Positions 36,891 through 46,694 of a stretch of DNA of 64,000 nt are shown here, piece by piece. This DNA comes from Candidatus Freyarchaeota archaeon (lineage in GTDB: Archaea > Asgardarchaeota > Jordiarchaeia > Jordiarchaeales > Jordiarchaeaceae). The position numbers were made by a program, and so were the translations under genes. The stretch is taken from NCBI GenBank assembly GCA_030587365.1, contig JAUQZE010000047.1, positions 1-64,000 on the forward strand, in the 5' to 3' direction. Below the pieces are notes generated by a model that saw only the letters and a list, made by a program, of their open reading frames with translations, was not told where the DNA came from and made no database searches. Every line of letters starts with the position of its first letter. The stretch's first letter is position 1.

Positions 36891-37388
36891 TTACTTTTTG
36901 TCTGGTGCTGGTCTTCCCAGCCATTTCTCGTAAAGTGCGTCAATGTCTGGTAGAAAGTTGAATACTGTGGGGTATCCGGGAGGTGCACACTCAACATCCA
37001 GCAGTGCGAGGCAGCCGGGGCAGTAGTATTCTCGGAGTTCCTCCCACTCCGGGTTACTTCCCATGTACTTCGGGTAGAGTTCCTCTATGGCTTCGGTTGT
37101 GTCTCTGACTCTCACCCGGCATTTCGTTTTCCAGTTTTCTTTATAGTCTCCGAACTCGTATCCACAGTCGCATTTAACGATTCTCTGACCCTTCTTTGAT
37201 ACCACGTAGAGATGTTCGTGTAGCGGAAGTAGGATTTTTTCCTTCCATGGAACGCGCTGCTGCACAATTTCCATAATTCTATCGAATCTGTCTGGGTCTT
37301 TTCTGTCGCTTATTATGGGTTTAAGTTCCTCCCAGATTAATTCCCCGTCAATCAGCCTCTCCAAAGTCTTCTTATCGTATCTCTTCAC
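36891..37388 (-). CDS. acxC: Acetone carboxylase gamma subunit
   Basis: 165 residues, the length of AcxC. Two cysteine clusters (KCDCGYEFGDY at ~85 and YYCPGCLALLDVE at ~123) fit the zinc/metal-binding layout of the gamma subunit, which ends with the characteristic FLPDIDALYEKWLGRP. Last gene of a three-gene operon transcribed leftwards, 2 bases after acxB. It helps form the (alpha-beta-gamma)2 enzyme that carboxylates acetone to acetoacetate with ATP. Confidence 0.85.
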   Translation of the reverse strand: MKRYDKKTLERLIDGELIWEELKPIISDRKDPDRFDRIMEIVQQRVPWKEKILLPLHEHLYVVSKKGQRIVKCDCGYEFGDYKENWKTKCRVRVRDTTEAIEELYPKYMGSNPEWEELREYYCPGCLALLDVECAPPGYPTVFNFLPDIDALYEKWLGRPAPDKK

Positions 37389-37390
37389 CC

Positions 37391-39607
37391 TTATTTCACC
37401 TCCACCATGAAATTCTCAGGCAGTTTCCAGAACTCCCGGAACTCCTTCGCCCACTTTTTGGATAGTCTCAGGCTCTCCGAGTACATGTGTCCCGCAGCTT
37501 CGCCTATCTTGCCTTCGGTGATTTTCTTCCGCTCTTGTTCCCAGTACTCCTTGAAAGGCAGAGACTTCTCCTTTCTCTCCTCTCTAATTTCTTCTCTACG
37601 CTTTTCCGTTGCCTTCTGGTCTACTATCCATTCTCCCTTATCTTCGTCGTATTCCGCCACCACACCATAAACTTTGTAGACTATGTCTTTGGTGTATATT
37701 CCGTCGTCTAGATCTTGCTTAACTCGCTCCACCTTTCTCTCCAGCGGATCGCCGTATCCTGGTCCCCCGCTCAATGGAAAGTGAAATAGGTCGTAGTTAT
37801 CCAGAGTTATAGGATACATGGTAGAGTAGAACTTTCTGGTTATATCTCCTTTCAATAATTTTTCGAATTCACCATTGGCGGGATCCGGGTCTCCTAGCGG
37901 ATAGTCTTTCTGGTTTTCGATTATTTCTTTCATATTTGTTTTTTTGGCGTAAAGGCGGTACGCGGTTGCCTGTGGATAACCGCCGTGCATTCCACCGCTT
38001 CCGTGGAAAACCATTCCCTCCCTAGCTCCGAAGAAGTCCACATCCCTCGAATTAGCGACCATAGCTACACCCTCGTAGTTTGAGCCTCCTCGATACTTGC
38101 CATACCCCGCGTTGTTGGGTTTGACTCTTCTCGCTAGGTAGGGTACACCTCCTTGGTATATTTCCCAGGTTTCTACATCACCAAGATCCGCTTCAGGATT
38201 CCACATTGCGTATCCCCAGTCCAATCCATCTTTTACCGCGCTTGCTCCCAAACCCTGACCGCTGATCTCAAAAGTTGACAACGCCCATCTCTGCCCCATG
38301 AGCGGCCCAGCGGAATAGACTCCTCCACCCTGAATCGCGTCTCCGGTAAAGCCGTATCCTGGAACGACTTCCTCTCTGTATCCCCGGGAGAATAATCCAT
38401 AAGACAGACACTTCATCATTCCGGTGTATGCTGGAATCAGGTTGCCCCACGGGCTCTGATAGGAGAGATAAGGATCTCCAGGATTACTCCATGTTCCCCG
38501 GGGGTAATCAGTCTCTAAGGCGTAGTACGCCCCGTCGTTTACCTTGTCTCCGTAAATTATAATCTGCGTCAGGAGAACCCACAGGCCTCCCTCCATCGCT
38601 CCCTTATCACAGTTCATGGGGTTCGCTCCGGGTCCACTCGCCCCGTCAAAGCTCAGAGATATACTGCCATCCTCTTTAACTATGATTTCAAGGGGTTCGT
38701 TAGAGATTTTATCAACTCTCGCCCTAGGCTGCCAAGCAGTCTCCTTTGATGGTATATCAAAGAAGGAAGCAGCTCGGTACCTTCCGGGTATCAGGCGTTC
38801 TTTTATCCGTTCCTTGAAGATTCTTCTCGTTTCCTCTATGGCCTCTTTCATGAAGCGTTTGTAATAGTCGATTCCTTCCCGCTCTATGAAGGCGTGGATT
38901 GCATCTCGAATCATGAGGTCTCCCGCTAGGCGGCACTTTTCATCCAGCTCCCAGTACATGGGTGTTCTAACGGATCTCCGAGCGTTGATCATGTGATCCT
39001 TCCATATCTTGTCGTTGGAGCCAATCTTCCTACAGGTGTAGTAGACTCCGTCATCGAAGCGTTGAATTGCAGAGGTCAGGTCGTGTCCTGGAACTATTCC
39101 TCCAGTGTCAATCTGGTGAGTGACTCCGCCCACCCAGCCTACCAGTTCGTCCTCCCAGAATATGGGGATGATGGTCTGAACGTCAGTGGTGTGCACGTTT
39201 CCACACTGCGGATCGTTGTTAAGAAAGATATCCCCTGGGTTGATTCCCGGATCTTCTTCATAGTTCTCTCTTATCATGAACTTCACGGCTTCACTCATGG
39301 TATGGACGTGAACCAGAATACCAGTTGAAACTACTATGGAGTCTCCCTCCGGAGTGTACAAAGCGAAGCAAAGCTCACCGATTTCCCTGACAATAGGTGA
39401 GGCGGCTATGTGAAGTGCGGTTTCCCTAGCGGAAACCAACGCCCCTCTTAGGCTAGCGTAGGCACGTTCATACCTGAAGGGGTCTTCTTCCTTCAGCGAG
39501 AGCTTATCAATTCCGCAGTAGTATCCGGTTTCTTTAAAAATTTTCTCGTTTTGCTCAAGCATTTCTTTCAGATTTTTTCCTTCCCATCCTACACATTTTC
39601 TAGACAT
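37391..39607 (-). CDS. acxB: Acetone carboxylase alpha subunit (HyuB-like)
   Basis: 738 residues of the hydantoinase B/oxoprolinase family. Conserved blocks ETALHIAASPIVREIGELCF, DIFLNNDPQCGNVHTTDVQT (metal-binding region), HQIDTGG, and GASGPGANPMNCD and GGGVYSAGP in the core. The length and the extended C-terminus (YWEQERKKITEGK.. MYSESLRLSKKW) match acetone carboxylase better than hydantoinase, and the gamma subunit next door supports this. Acetophenone carboxylase-like activity is an alternative; it normally has a different subunit set. Confidence 0.85.
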   Translation of the reverse strand: MSRKCVGWEGKNLKEMLEQNEKIFKETGYYCGIDKLSLKEEDPFRYERAYASLRGALVSARETALHIAASPIVREIGELCFALYTPEGDSIVVSTGILVHVHTMSEAVKFMIRENYEEDPGINPGDIFLNNDPQCGNVHTTDVQTIIPIFWEDELVGWVGGVTHQIDTGGIVPGHDLTSAIQRFDDGVYYTCRKIGSNDKIWKDHMINARRSVRTPMYWELDEKCRLAGDLMIRDAIHAFIEREGIDYYKRFMKEAIEETRRIFKERIKERLIPGRYRAASFFDIPSKETAWQPRARVDKISNEPLEIIVKEDGSISLSFDGASGPGANPMNCDKGAMEGGLWVLLTQIIIYGDKVNDGAYYALETDYPRGTWSNPGDPYLSYQSPWGNLIPAYTGMMKCLSYGLFSRGYREEVVPGYGFTGDAIQGGGVYSAGPLMGQRWALSTFEISGQGLGASAVKDGLDWGYAMWNPEADLGDVETWEIYQGGVPYLARRVKPNNAGYGKYRGGSNYEGVAMVANSRDVDFFGAREGMVFHGSGGMHGGYPQATAYRLYAKKTNMKEIIENQKDYPLGDPDPANGEFEKLLKGDITRKFYSTMYPITLDNYDLFHFPLSGGPGYGDPLERKVERVKQDLDDGIYTKDIVYKVYGVVAEYDEDKGEWIVDQKATEKRREEIREERKEKSLPFKEYWEQERKKITEGKIGEAAGHMYSESLRLSKKWAKEFREFWKLPENFMVEVK

Positions 39608-39610
39608 TTT

Positions 39611-41773
39611 TTAGACCTCCATATGGAAAATTCTGTGTTCGTCGAGTTTAACACGGTAGCCCGGTGGAACCAGCAGAGTTGTTGCTGGAGCTTCGATAAC
39701 CGCGGGTCCATCTACTACATTTCCAGATTTCAAAGAATCCATCTCCCAGATTGAAGCACTGTGCCAGCCAGTTCCCCAGAATATGTCTCGGTTTCCTTTA
39801 GATGCCTCTTCTTCTGGTTCCTTTCCGCTCATCTCATGCTGCGGAAGCACAGGTTTAGGTACTGGCACTATTCCTGTTGCCACCGCTTTGGTAATGTGGT
39901 ATCCCAGCTCGGGGCTTTTGGTGCCTCTTCGGAAGATTTCCTCGAAGAGTTCGTCGTATTTTCTGGCGATTGTCCACACATCGTTGGGCTGCAGGTTTTC
40001 TGAGGGTGACTGAACTTCTAGGTCGTCCAGCATACCCAGATATTCTAGTCGAACGGAGGGTCTGAACTCCATTTCGCTGGGATCTCTTCCATCCTTCTCA
40101 AACTCTTTAACGATGTTTTGTTTTAGTTCCGCCCATGTGGCGCTGAGCATCATAGCCACTATGGGATTCATGCCTCCGTCGGGAGTTATTATCAGGTCCG
40201 CTGTTTTCACATGTCGGTAGGAGTGGTCGGCGCACGCGCATCCGAAGGCTGAGAAGGCTGGTGCCCATTCCGGTATCAGTATGTCTTGGAAGTTCAGGTC
40301 TCTGGAATATCCTGCAACGTGGAGCGGTCCTCCTCCTCCGTAAGACATGAGAGCATAGTTCTCTGGTCTGAATCCGAGTCCTTGTATCATGCCGTTTAGA
40401 TGGTTTTTCATGTTAATCTCTATAAGATCCAGAGAGCCCCTCGCGGTGCTGTAGGGATCCGCTTTCATGGGTTCTGCCAGCTGTTCCTCGATTGCCTTGT
40501 ATGCTCGTTCCTTGTTTAATGGAATCTTTCCTCCGAGGAAGTATTTTGGGTTGAGGTATCCCAGAATCAGGCTGCAGTCGGTCATGGTTACCGTTTCCAC
40601 GCCCGATTTCTCGTTACACACTCCTATGCGGTAACCCGCACTCTCGGGTCCGAATTCCAGTCCTCCCGCAATCTTATTGTACCTAACGTACATACCGGTG
40701 CCTGCGCCTATAGAGTCTAGGGCTAACGTGGGGATGTTTAGTATGTATCTTCCGATGGAACTCTCCCATTTTGTGGGAACGTACTTCTCCATAATTAGGG
40801 CTACGTCGAAACTGGTTCCCCCAACGTCTGAGGACACTAGATTCTTGATTCCGTATGACTCGGCTATGAATTTGCTTCCTATAACTCCACCGATGGGCCC
40901 CGACATCAGGATTGTTATTAGCTGTTGGTGTTGTGGAGAAATCGTTCCACCATAGGAGGTTAAAATCCTCATGGGGGCTGGCACTCCCTTTTCTTTGAAG
41001 CTTTCAGCGATTTTAATCAATTGTTGTCTCGAGGGCTCAGCCGCGTACTGTTCGATTATCAAAGCGTTAAGTCGTGGAGTTTCGCCTCTTACCGGGTTGT
41101 GCTCACAGGACAACACTATGGGGATTTTTTTGCCCTTCTTCGCCATTACTTCCTCCGCAATCTCCCTCACCCGTTTCTCATGCATGGGGTTCATGTAGGA
41201 GCAAAGCAGACAGACACAAATGCTGTCCACTCCCATGTCGAGTAGCTCTTCTACCGCTTTCCTTACTTCTTTTTCGTATAAGGGGATTAGCTGCTCTCCC
41301 CAGAAATTGATTCTCCCTCGGACACCCTTAATCTGTTTCCTTGGTATGAGTGGCTTGGGGTGCTCGTGTTCCCGGGCGTGCAAGCGTCCAGCATAGGGGA
41401 GCCACACCCAGCACTGGAGAGCTCTCCCCAACCGGTGGAGGTCCTCGAATCCCGCGTTCACTATTACTCCGATGTTGCTGTTTCCTTTTCGCTCCAGAAG
41501 CCGGTTAGTCATCAGGGTGCCTGAGTAAACCAGAGCATCCACGGTCTCCGCAGAATCCTCTAATTTCATTTTCCAGTTGCTTAGCGCATCATCTATCGAG
41601 TTAAAGATTCCCACAGATTCCTCCTGAGGAGTGGTGAGTGCTTTTCCCACGGCAAATCTTCCTTTTTCGTCAATAGCGAATGTGTCTGACATCGTACCTC
41701 CAGTATCCAGAGCTATAGCCTTTAAAGAGTACCCATTATCTACTTTCTTTTTAGACAAAATTTTCCTCTCCAA
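39611..41773 (-). CDS. acxA: Acetone carboxylase beta subunit (HyuA-like)
   Basis: 720 residues of the hydantoinase A family with the ASKHA ATPase fold: phosphate-binding LDTGGTMSDTF at ~24 and SSDVGGTSFDVALI at ~325. It contains YSGTLMTNRLLERKGN and GPIGGVIGSKF. It activates the ketone and bicarbonate with ATP. First gene of the operon; an AGGTTTGGAGAGG ribosome site precedes ATG. Length and order (A, B, C) are as in characterised bacterial acx operons. Confidence 0.85.
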   Translation of the reverse strand: MERKILSKKKVDNGYSLKAIALDTGGTMSDTFAIDEKGRFAVGKALTTPQEESVGIFNSIDDALSNWKMKLEDSAETVDALVYSGTLMTNRLLERKGNSNIGVIVNAGFEDLHRLGRALQCWVWLPYAGRLHAREHEHPKPLIPRKQIKGVRGRINFWGEQLIPLYEKEVRKAVEELLDMGVDSICVCLLCSYMNPMHEKRVREIAEEVMAKKGKKIPIVLSCEHNPVRGETPRLNALIIEQYAAEPSRQQLIKIAESFKEKGVPAPMRILTSYGGTISPQHQQLITILMSGPIGGVIGSKFIAESYGIKNLVSSDVGGTSFDVALIMEKYVPTKWESSIGRYILNIPTLALDSIGAGTGMYVRYNKIAGGLEFGPESAGYRIGVCNEKSGVETVTMTDCSLILGYLNPKYFLGGKIPLNKERAYKAIEEQLAEPMKADPYSTARGSLDLIEINMKNHLNGMIQGLGFRPENYALMSYGGGGPLHVAGYSRDLNFQDILIPEWAPAFSAFGCACADHSYRHVKTADLIITPDGGMNPIVAMMLSATWAELKQNIVKEFEKDGRDPSEMEFRPSVRLEYLGMLDDLEVQSPSENLQPNDVWTIARKYDELFEEIFRRGTKSPELGYHITKAVATGIVPVPKPVLPQHEMSGKEPEEEASKGNRDIFWGTGWHSASIWEMDSLKSGNVVDGPAVIEAPATTLLVPPGYRVKLDEHRIFHMEV

Positions 41774-41823
41774 ACCTCAATTCAAGTTTTAAATAAGTAT
41801 TTGGCATAAGTCCTTAATAATCC

Positions 41824-41880
41824 TTAGCTCTCATTTTCCCGAAAAGCACATTCTCGACGGACTTTCATTTGAAAATTTCT
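41824..41880 (+). repeat. Left direct repeat flanking the amidohydrolase gene
   Basis: TTAGCTCTCATTTTCCCGAA and following, aligned without gaps to 43017-43073; about 44 of 57 bases agree and almost all differences are transitions. Confidence 0.75.
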
Positions 41881-42054
41881 ATTAGACTCATAGAATTTAA
41901 TGCCCCACTGTTACAGGGCGCGTTTTTAATTCGAAAAGATTATATCGACGTTAATCCGAATCGATTACATCGATTTGAAAAATTCTCATTTATTGAGAAA
42001 ACCCTTGATTGAATTAAGTAGAGAATCAACTTGAGTTCAAAAAGGGGATTAAAA

Positions 42055-43014
42055 ATGCCTAACGAACCTTATCGCATTGATATCCATCACCACATCATCC
42101 CTTGTGATTATGTTAAATCCCTAAATAGTCGGGGTATCACTAAATCATCAGGAGTGCCTTTCCCTGAATGGTCCGAGACCGAGATGCTTGAGGTAATGGA
42201 CCGTAATGGCATAAGCACGGCGATCACTTCAATCTCTTCACCCGGCGTCTATTTTGGCGACACTGCCTTCGCCCGCGATTTGGCAAGGCATTGCAACGAA
42301 ATCTCTGCAAAGCTGGTACATGACAATCCCCAGCGTTTTGGGGCTTTCGCAACCCTGCCATTGCCAGATGTGGATGCAGCCCTGAACGAAATAGATTATG
42401 CAATGGACACTCTGGAACTCGATGGCGTAGTATTGATGACCAACTTTGGCGGCCGGTATTTAGGTGACCCGTTGTTTGAGACAGTTTTTGAGGAACTCAA
42501 TCGCAGAAAAGCGGTTGTCTTTGTTCACCCCACGGATCCAGCCGGCGGTAATGCTATCGGTCTCGAATTTTCCAACTCTTTGTACGAGTTTACTTTTGAC
42601 ACTACCCGTGCAATAACAAATCTGGTTTACAGCGGAACCCTGGAACGCAATCCAGAAGTCCGTTTTATTTTTTCACACGCAGGCGGAACTATTCCTTTCC
42701 TTGCTTGGCGAATTTCTCTGGGCTTATTTATGATTCCCAATGCGGCAAAAAATGCTCCTCAAGGGTTTATCAGCTATCTCAAGAGGTTATATTATGATAC
42801 TGCGCTCTCAGTCACTCCTTATGCCTTGCGATCCCTTCAAGAATTAGTAGACCCTTCTCACATTCTCTTTGGAAGCGATTATCCATTCGCACCTGAAATC
42901 CTCACAGCAGAGCAGGTCAAACAGCTCAACAGTTATGACGGCTTCGACAAGCAGGAGCGGATGCGCATCGAACGAGAGAACGCGCTCAAACTTTTTCCCA
43001 GGCTGCGGTCATAA
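42055..43014 (+). CDS. ACMSD-type amidohydrolase (decarboxylase family)
   Basis: About 319 residues from ATG after AAAAGGGG (longer frame from a TTG is unlikely). DIHHHIIP is the metal-binding HxH at the N-terminus; FSHAGGT and GSDYPFAP supply the later His and Asp of the amidohydrolase_2 family, which includes 2-amino-3-carboxymuconate-6-semialdehyde decarboxylase and gamma-resorcylate decarboxylase. Substrate unknown. It is divergent from acxA and lies between two direct repeats, and it uses more GC-rich codons (GGCGGCCGG, CGC) than its neighbours, so lateral transfer is plausible. Confidence 0.8.
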   Translation: MPNEPYRIDIHHHIIPCDYVKSLNSRGITKSSGVPFPEWSETEMLEVMDRNGISTAITSISSPGVYFGDTAFARDLARHCNEISAKLVHDNPQRFGAFATLPLPDVDAALNEIDYAMDTLELDGVVLMTNFGGRYLGDPLFETVFEELNRRKAVVFVHPTDPAGGNAIGLEFSNSLYEFTFDTTRAITNLVYSGTLERNPEVRFIFSHAGGTIPFLAWRISLGLFMIPNAAKNAPQGFISYLKRLYYDTALSVTPYALRSLQELVDPSHILFGSDYPFAPEILTAEQVKQLNSYDGFDKQERMRIERENALKLFPRLRS

Positions 43015-43016
43015 TC

Positions 43017-43073
43017 TTTAGCCCTCGTTTTCCTGGAAAGTATATTCTCGATGGATTTTTATTTGGAATTTTT
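43017..43073 (+). repeat. Right direct repeat flanking the amidohydrolase gene
   Basis: TTAGCCCTCGTTTTCCTGGA and following; partner of 41824-41880, starting three bases after the amidohydrolase stop codon. Confidence 0.75.
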
Positions 43074-43123
43074 CAGTGAATTCGCAAGAATTTTCAAAAC
43101 CTCTTCTTGTGAGAACCTAAAAG

Positions 43124-43231
43124 ATGATACTAGAAGAAATGGTTCAACAATTCAAAAAAGAATCTCTGGAAGATAAATATTTATTAGAGAATAACGACTG
43201 TACCAACGCCCACAAAAACGTAGATGAATGA
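43124..43231 (+). CDS. Possible 35-residue peptide
   Basis: ATG reading MILEEMVQQFKKESLEDKYL to a stop that overlaps the ribosome site (GAGGG) of the surface-protein gene. Composition is protein-like (helical, charged), but length is small and no homologue is recognised. It could act as a leader coupled to the gene downstream. Confidence 0.25.
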   Translation: MILEEMVQQFKKESLEDKYLLENNDCTNAHKNVDE

Positions 43232-43240
43232 GGGAATATA

Positions 43241-45592
43241 ATGAGAACAAAGAAACTAATCGCCATAACAATAGTAATACTCTTCGCACTGCTACTAATT
43301 CCAGTAGCTTGCAACGCCTTAGCCTCAAACCAGTGGACACCAATCCTACTCCAACAAGTCAACACCCAACCAAAACAAACAATAACAACAGAACCCCTAG
43401 GCAACTACATACACTCCGGAGACAAACTCACATATACCGCCCGCTACGTTAGGCACACTGCCTTCCCGTCAATACACAAAGAATTGGAACCACCATTTTT
43501 TGCAAATTTGACATTGATTTTCAGTTTTACTTCGGGTCCCCAGTATGGAAACTGGTCCATAGTTAATTGGACGATAGTTGACCAGTATGGGACAAAGTGG
43601 GGTATTTACTACTTCGCGATTGATAATATCACCAGAGAAGTAGGTTTGAACAGCACCGGTGGACTATTTCCAGAAGATTCCCCGCCATTATCCGTTGACA
43701 ATATTTCTCGTCAAACGGGTGTTTACTCCTTCCTAGCGCTTCCCACAGGAATAAAAGCAGGTGACAGCCTCAAAATACTGGCACCACGACTTCCAGAGGA
43801 TCCCTCTCTAGTGAATATGGCCTCAAATGTGGTGGGAAGAATTACAACACCGATTATAAACTTTTCACTACCCATATCTTTACCTGAGTTTTACGACACG
43901 TGGATGTTGCAGGGCACTTGGAGAGAACCCAGTAATATTAGCGGTTTTGGTGAGTTGTGTTCTATGGCTTTTAGTAATTACGTTAAGAATGGCAGCGGAT
44001 TATGCGTTTCCACATTTACGAGCCAATCTGTCGCTTATTTCAACACCACTAGCGGAAATCTAACATTTTGGAGTAGCAATGGTTTTATAGAGTTTAACAG
44101 CACCTTAAGCACTCCTAACAGATTAGCACCGCTTAAGAACACTACTATAACGAACTATACCACAGCAGAGAACCCACTGCCCACTTATGGGTTAACTAAT
44201 GAGACATTCAAGTACGACGAGAGCGGCTACTGGTGCATGAATTATAGTGTTTTAACTAACGGTACTCTGGGAACGGTTAGATTTGACAGCTTGCCCGGCA
44301 GCTACTTTAACTGGACCCTAAGTACCCCCGGAAGTTATTATACACCCATAGACATAGGCTTTTCTCAGGTGGTGAGTATACCCACCGATTTCTGGAACTA
44401 TAAGGATAGTACAGGCTGGATCTGGAACCCCAACTGGTATAACGCGTCGAACCATACTGGTCGGACTGAATATCTCCTCAACGGAACAAATGAGGGATTT
44501 GGCATGGTCGACTTTATGAGACTGCTGGTTACGGAATCCGAAATTAGAACCATGGCGTACAATATGCTTCTAGCGTCTCCCTACCTTAGGGAGGGAGTAA
44601 CGATTTTATTACTCTTGCATGAACAAATGTTCTGGCCTAATAATGCCACTGAACCGTGGTTCGGATACAATACCTCCGAACCGTTGCTTCTCTTGATACC
44701 CTGCCAGGTTTCGGGAGCAGTTAGAGTGAGTATCGGCGTCTACGATTATGACTGCTGGAAAGTAGATTCCGTGCTTCCCAACGGTTTGTCCTCCCTTAAC
44801 GTAACACAGTTCCAGTTCACGGTCTACTTTGAGAGAACCAGCGGCGTCCTAATCAAAGCAAAAACGGACATAGAAATGAATATGCCATGGAACGAGAAAG
44901 GCGACAAATACCTTGTACCTTTTGGTTACCACAAGACCTGGACCTTGGCCTCTGCTGATGGGGGCTCGCTTCCTTCGCCCGGGAACCTCAATGAGTTCAG
45001 CCACAACTTGTACAATTTGACCGCTCCCGCCAATGTGGAGTGGACTCTTGATCCATCCTTCTTTACTGGTGGAAGCGTAACCGTGAAGTGCAACGAGACT
45101 GTGAATGCTTCCATGTGGACGCAGATTCATGGTATGGCCCTTAATGATGCTACCTCCATCGCGGGTAAGCCCGTTGTGAAGGCCATAGTCATTACACACC
45201 CTTCTAGCAGCGCGGCTTTCAATGCCACGGTAAACTTCTACTACACCCCGTCTGAGCTCTCGGCGAGAGGTGTAAAGGAGTCGGGATTCACCATATACGC
45301 CTGGAATACCACCGCTTGGGCGTGGGAACCCCTAAACACCACTGTGGACTACAATGGGCGAGTAGTGTCAGCCAATACCACTCACTTCAGCGTGTTCGCC
45401 CTAGTCGCCGCGGAGCTATCGCCCCTGAGCATATGGGATATACTGGGTCCTGTCGGCTTGGCGGTTCTTTTGAACTCCATAGACCAAGCTAGTCGTCCAA
45501 TGGGAGGCATGCTCCCGATACTGGGAGGCATAGGGGTAGCACTGGTAGCAGTCATAGCAGTTGCGGTTGTCATGCTTGCGAGAAGACATTAA
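43241..45592 (+). CDS. Cell-surface glycoprotein with C-terminal anchor (intact paralogue)
   Basis: 783 residues. Signal peptide (LIAITIVILFALLLIPVACN), mature start WTPILLQQVNTQPKQ, a long extracellular part with many N-x-S/T sites and aromatic residues, a repeated domain ending GVKESGFTIYAWNTTAWAW, and a C-terminal helix (ILGGIGVALVAVIAVAVVML) followed by ARRH. Same architecture as the TAG-interrupted gene at 20869-23067 and the relic at 26094. The anchor is followed directly by basic residues, so most of the protein is outside the cell. Likely envelope protein; role unknown. Confidence 0.75.
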   Translation: MRTKKLIAITIVILFALLLIPVACNALASNQWTPILLQQVNTQPKQTITTEPLGNYIHSGDKLTYTARYVRHTAFPSIHKELEPPFFANLTLIFSFTSGPQYGNWSIVNWTIVDQYGTKWGIYYFAIDNITREVGLNSTGGLFPEDSPPLSVDNISRQTGVYSFLALPTGIKAGDSLKILAPRLPEDPSLVNMASNVVGRITTPIINFSLPISLPEFYDTWMLQGTWREPSNISGFGELCSMAFSNYVKNGSGLCVSTFTSQSVAYFNTTSGNLTFWSSNGFIEFNSTLSTPNRLAPLKNTTITNYTTAENPLPTYGLTNETFKYDESGYWCMNYSVLTNGTLGTVRFDSLPGSYFNWTLSTPGSYYTPIDIGFSQVVSIPTDFWNYKDSTGWIWNPNWYNASNHTGRTEYLLNGTNEGFGMVDFMRLLVTESEIRTMAYNMLLASPYLREGVTILLLLHEQMFWPNNATEPWFGYNTSEPLLLLIPCQVSGAVRVSIGVYDYDCWKVDSVLPNGLSSLNVTQFQFTVYFERTSGVLIKAKTDIEMNMPWNEKGDKYLVPFGYHKTWTLASADGGSLPSPGNLNEFSHNLYNLTAPANVEWTLDPSFFTGGSVTVKCNETVNASMWTQIHGMALNDATSIAGKPVVKAIVITHPSSSAAFNATVNFYYTPSELSARGVKESGFTIYAWNTTAWAWEPLNTTVDYNGRVVSANTTHFSVFALVAAELSPLSIWDILGPVGLAVLLNSIDQASRPMGGMLPILGGIGVALVAVIAVAVVMLARRH

Positions 45593-46198
45593 TAAGCAAA
45601 AATATTCAAAGCCCCTATTCTTTTTTTACTTCGCATATTAGCGTTCTCGGAAGTCTATTTTTAAGCACCTTTTTTGACTAGATTAAACTTGGCTCGAAAT
45701 TAAAAAGCGGTGAAATGGAGCTATACACTAAAGAAAAGCACCTATAAAATAATACTTAAAAATCCAATTTTTACATTTGTTTTTTAAAAAACGGTACCGT
45801 GGAATAGACCCTTACCACCGCAACCCCTCCAGTTTTAAATTGTCTCCTCAAATGAGTAATCCTTACCACACTCTAAATATCTTAAGGTTTCAGCAAAACT
45901 CAATCAATCTCCACTCCAGAATAAAAATCATCAAACTTTCTGATATTTTTAACTAAAAAATATTCTTCTAGTTAAATTTAGTAGAAAATCTAAAGCTCCC
46001 TTTTATCTATTCTTATAAACGTTAAAAAAATTTATATATTTAATTATAGACTATAGAATTCAATTTCAGAAATTTCTTGAAAATCGTTATTGTACTGGGA
46101 TTCAGAAAAATTATTGAGAGGAACCTAACCGACTCTAGATATCTTGCAGAGGGGATTGGCCTCTCATCAGTTTTGCGGGAGCGCCGAGGAGGGGCGTG
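45593..46198. other. AT-rich spacer with promoter of 46199
   Basis: No gene. A candidate TATA box (AAAAATTTATATATTTAA) lies near 46027-46044. A short hairpin (AGAGG / CCTCT, about 46148-46163) sits in the leader just before the GGAGG ribosome site of 46199. The long T-tract near 45620 may end the surface-protein transcript. Confidence 0.4.
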
Positions 46199-46552
46199 AT
46201 GATAAAATACCCAGATGGGAGAGAGGATGTGAAAAATACGCCGTATATTGTAATAACTTCATGGTTCCCGGCTCACAAAACACCTGAGGTTACGAAAACG
46301 TATCTTGAATCGCTGGAAAAATATCCTCCCGATGAAGACCTATCAGAACACGTTGTAACAGCCGCAGTAACTACCAATAAATTTGGAATAAAAGTTATGG
46401 ATATTTATAAAGTAAAACAAGGGAAACTTGAAGAACATTTGACCCGTTCATCCATGGCGATGGCAATGTTTCATAGCATCGAGGGATACGAGTACTCAGT
46501 AAGAGTTTGGTTAACAATAGAAGAAGCAATGGCTGCGGTAGGACAACAGTAG
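46199..46552 (+). CDS. Unknown small protein
   Basis: 117 residues from ATG 5 bases after GAGGAGGGG. Reads MIKYPDGREDVKNTPYIVIT, ... SWFPAHKTPEVTKTYLESL, later VVTAAVTTNKFGIKVMDIYK and YEYSVRVWLTIEEAMAAVG. This looks like a single alpha/beta dimeric barrel-type fold (strand, helix, strand), but I cannot name a family. No membrane segment, no cysteine. Confidence 0.6.
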   Translation: MIKYPDGREDVKNTPYIVITSWFPAHKTPEVTKTYLESLEKYPPDEDLSEHVVTAAVTTNKFGIKVMDIYKVKQGKLEEHLTRSSMAMAMFHSIEGYEYSVRVWLTIEEAMAAVGQQ

Positions 46553-46694
46553 AAGAAGCGGTGGCTTATAATAGCCCGAATAATCTTATCTTTAACAACC
46601 ACGATTGATAAGAAGTATTTTATTCAAATTCACTCTTTTTTTCTTTTTTACTGTTTGTACATAGTAATATTCCAGGTGTCTATCGTTGTAAATT

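Noticed and set aside
36891..41773. Alternative call as hydantoinase/5-oxoprolinase
   Set aside because: The third gene with two cysteine clusters and the LGRP ending is specific for the acetone carboxylase gamma subunit, and subunit lengths fit acxABC.
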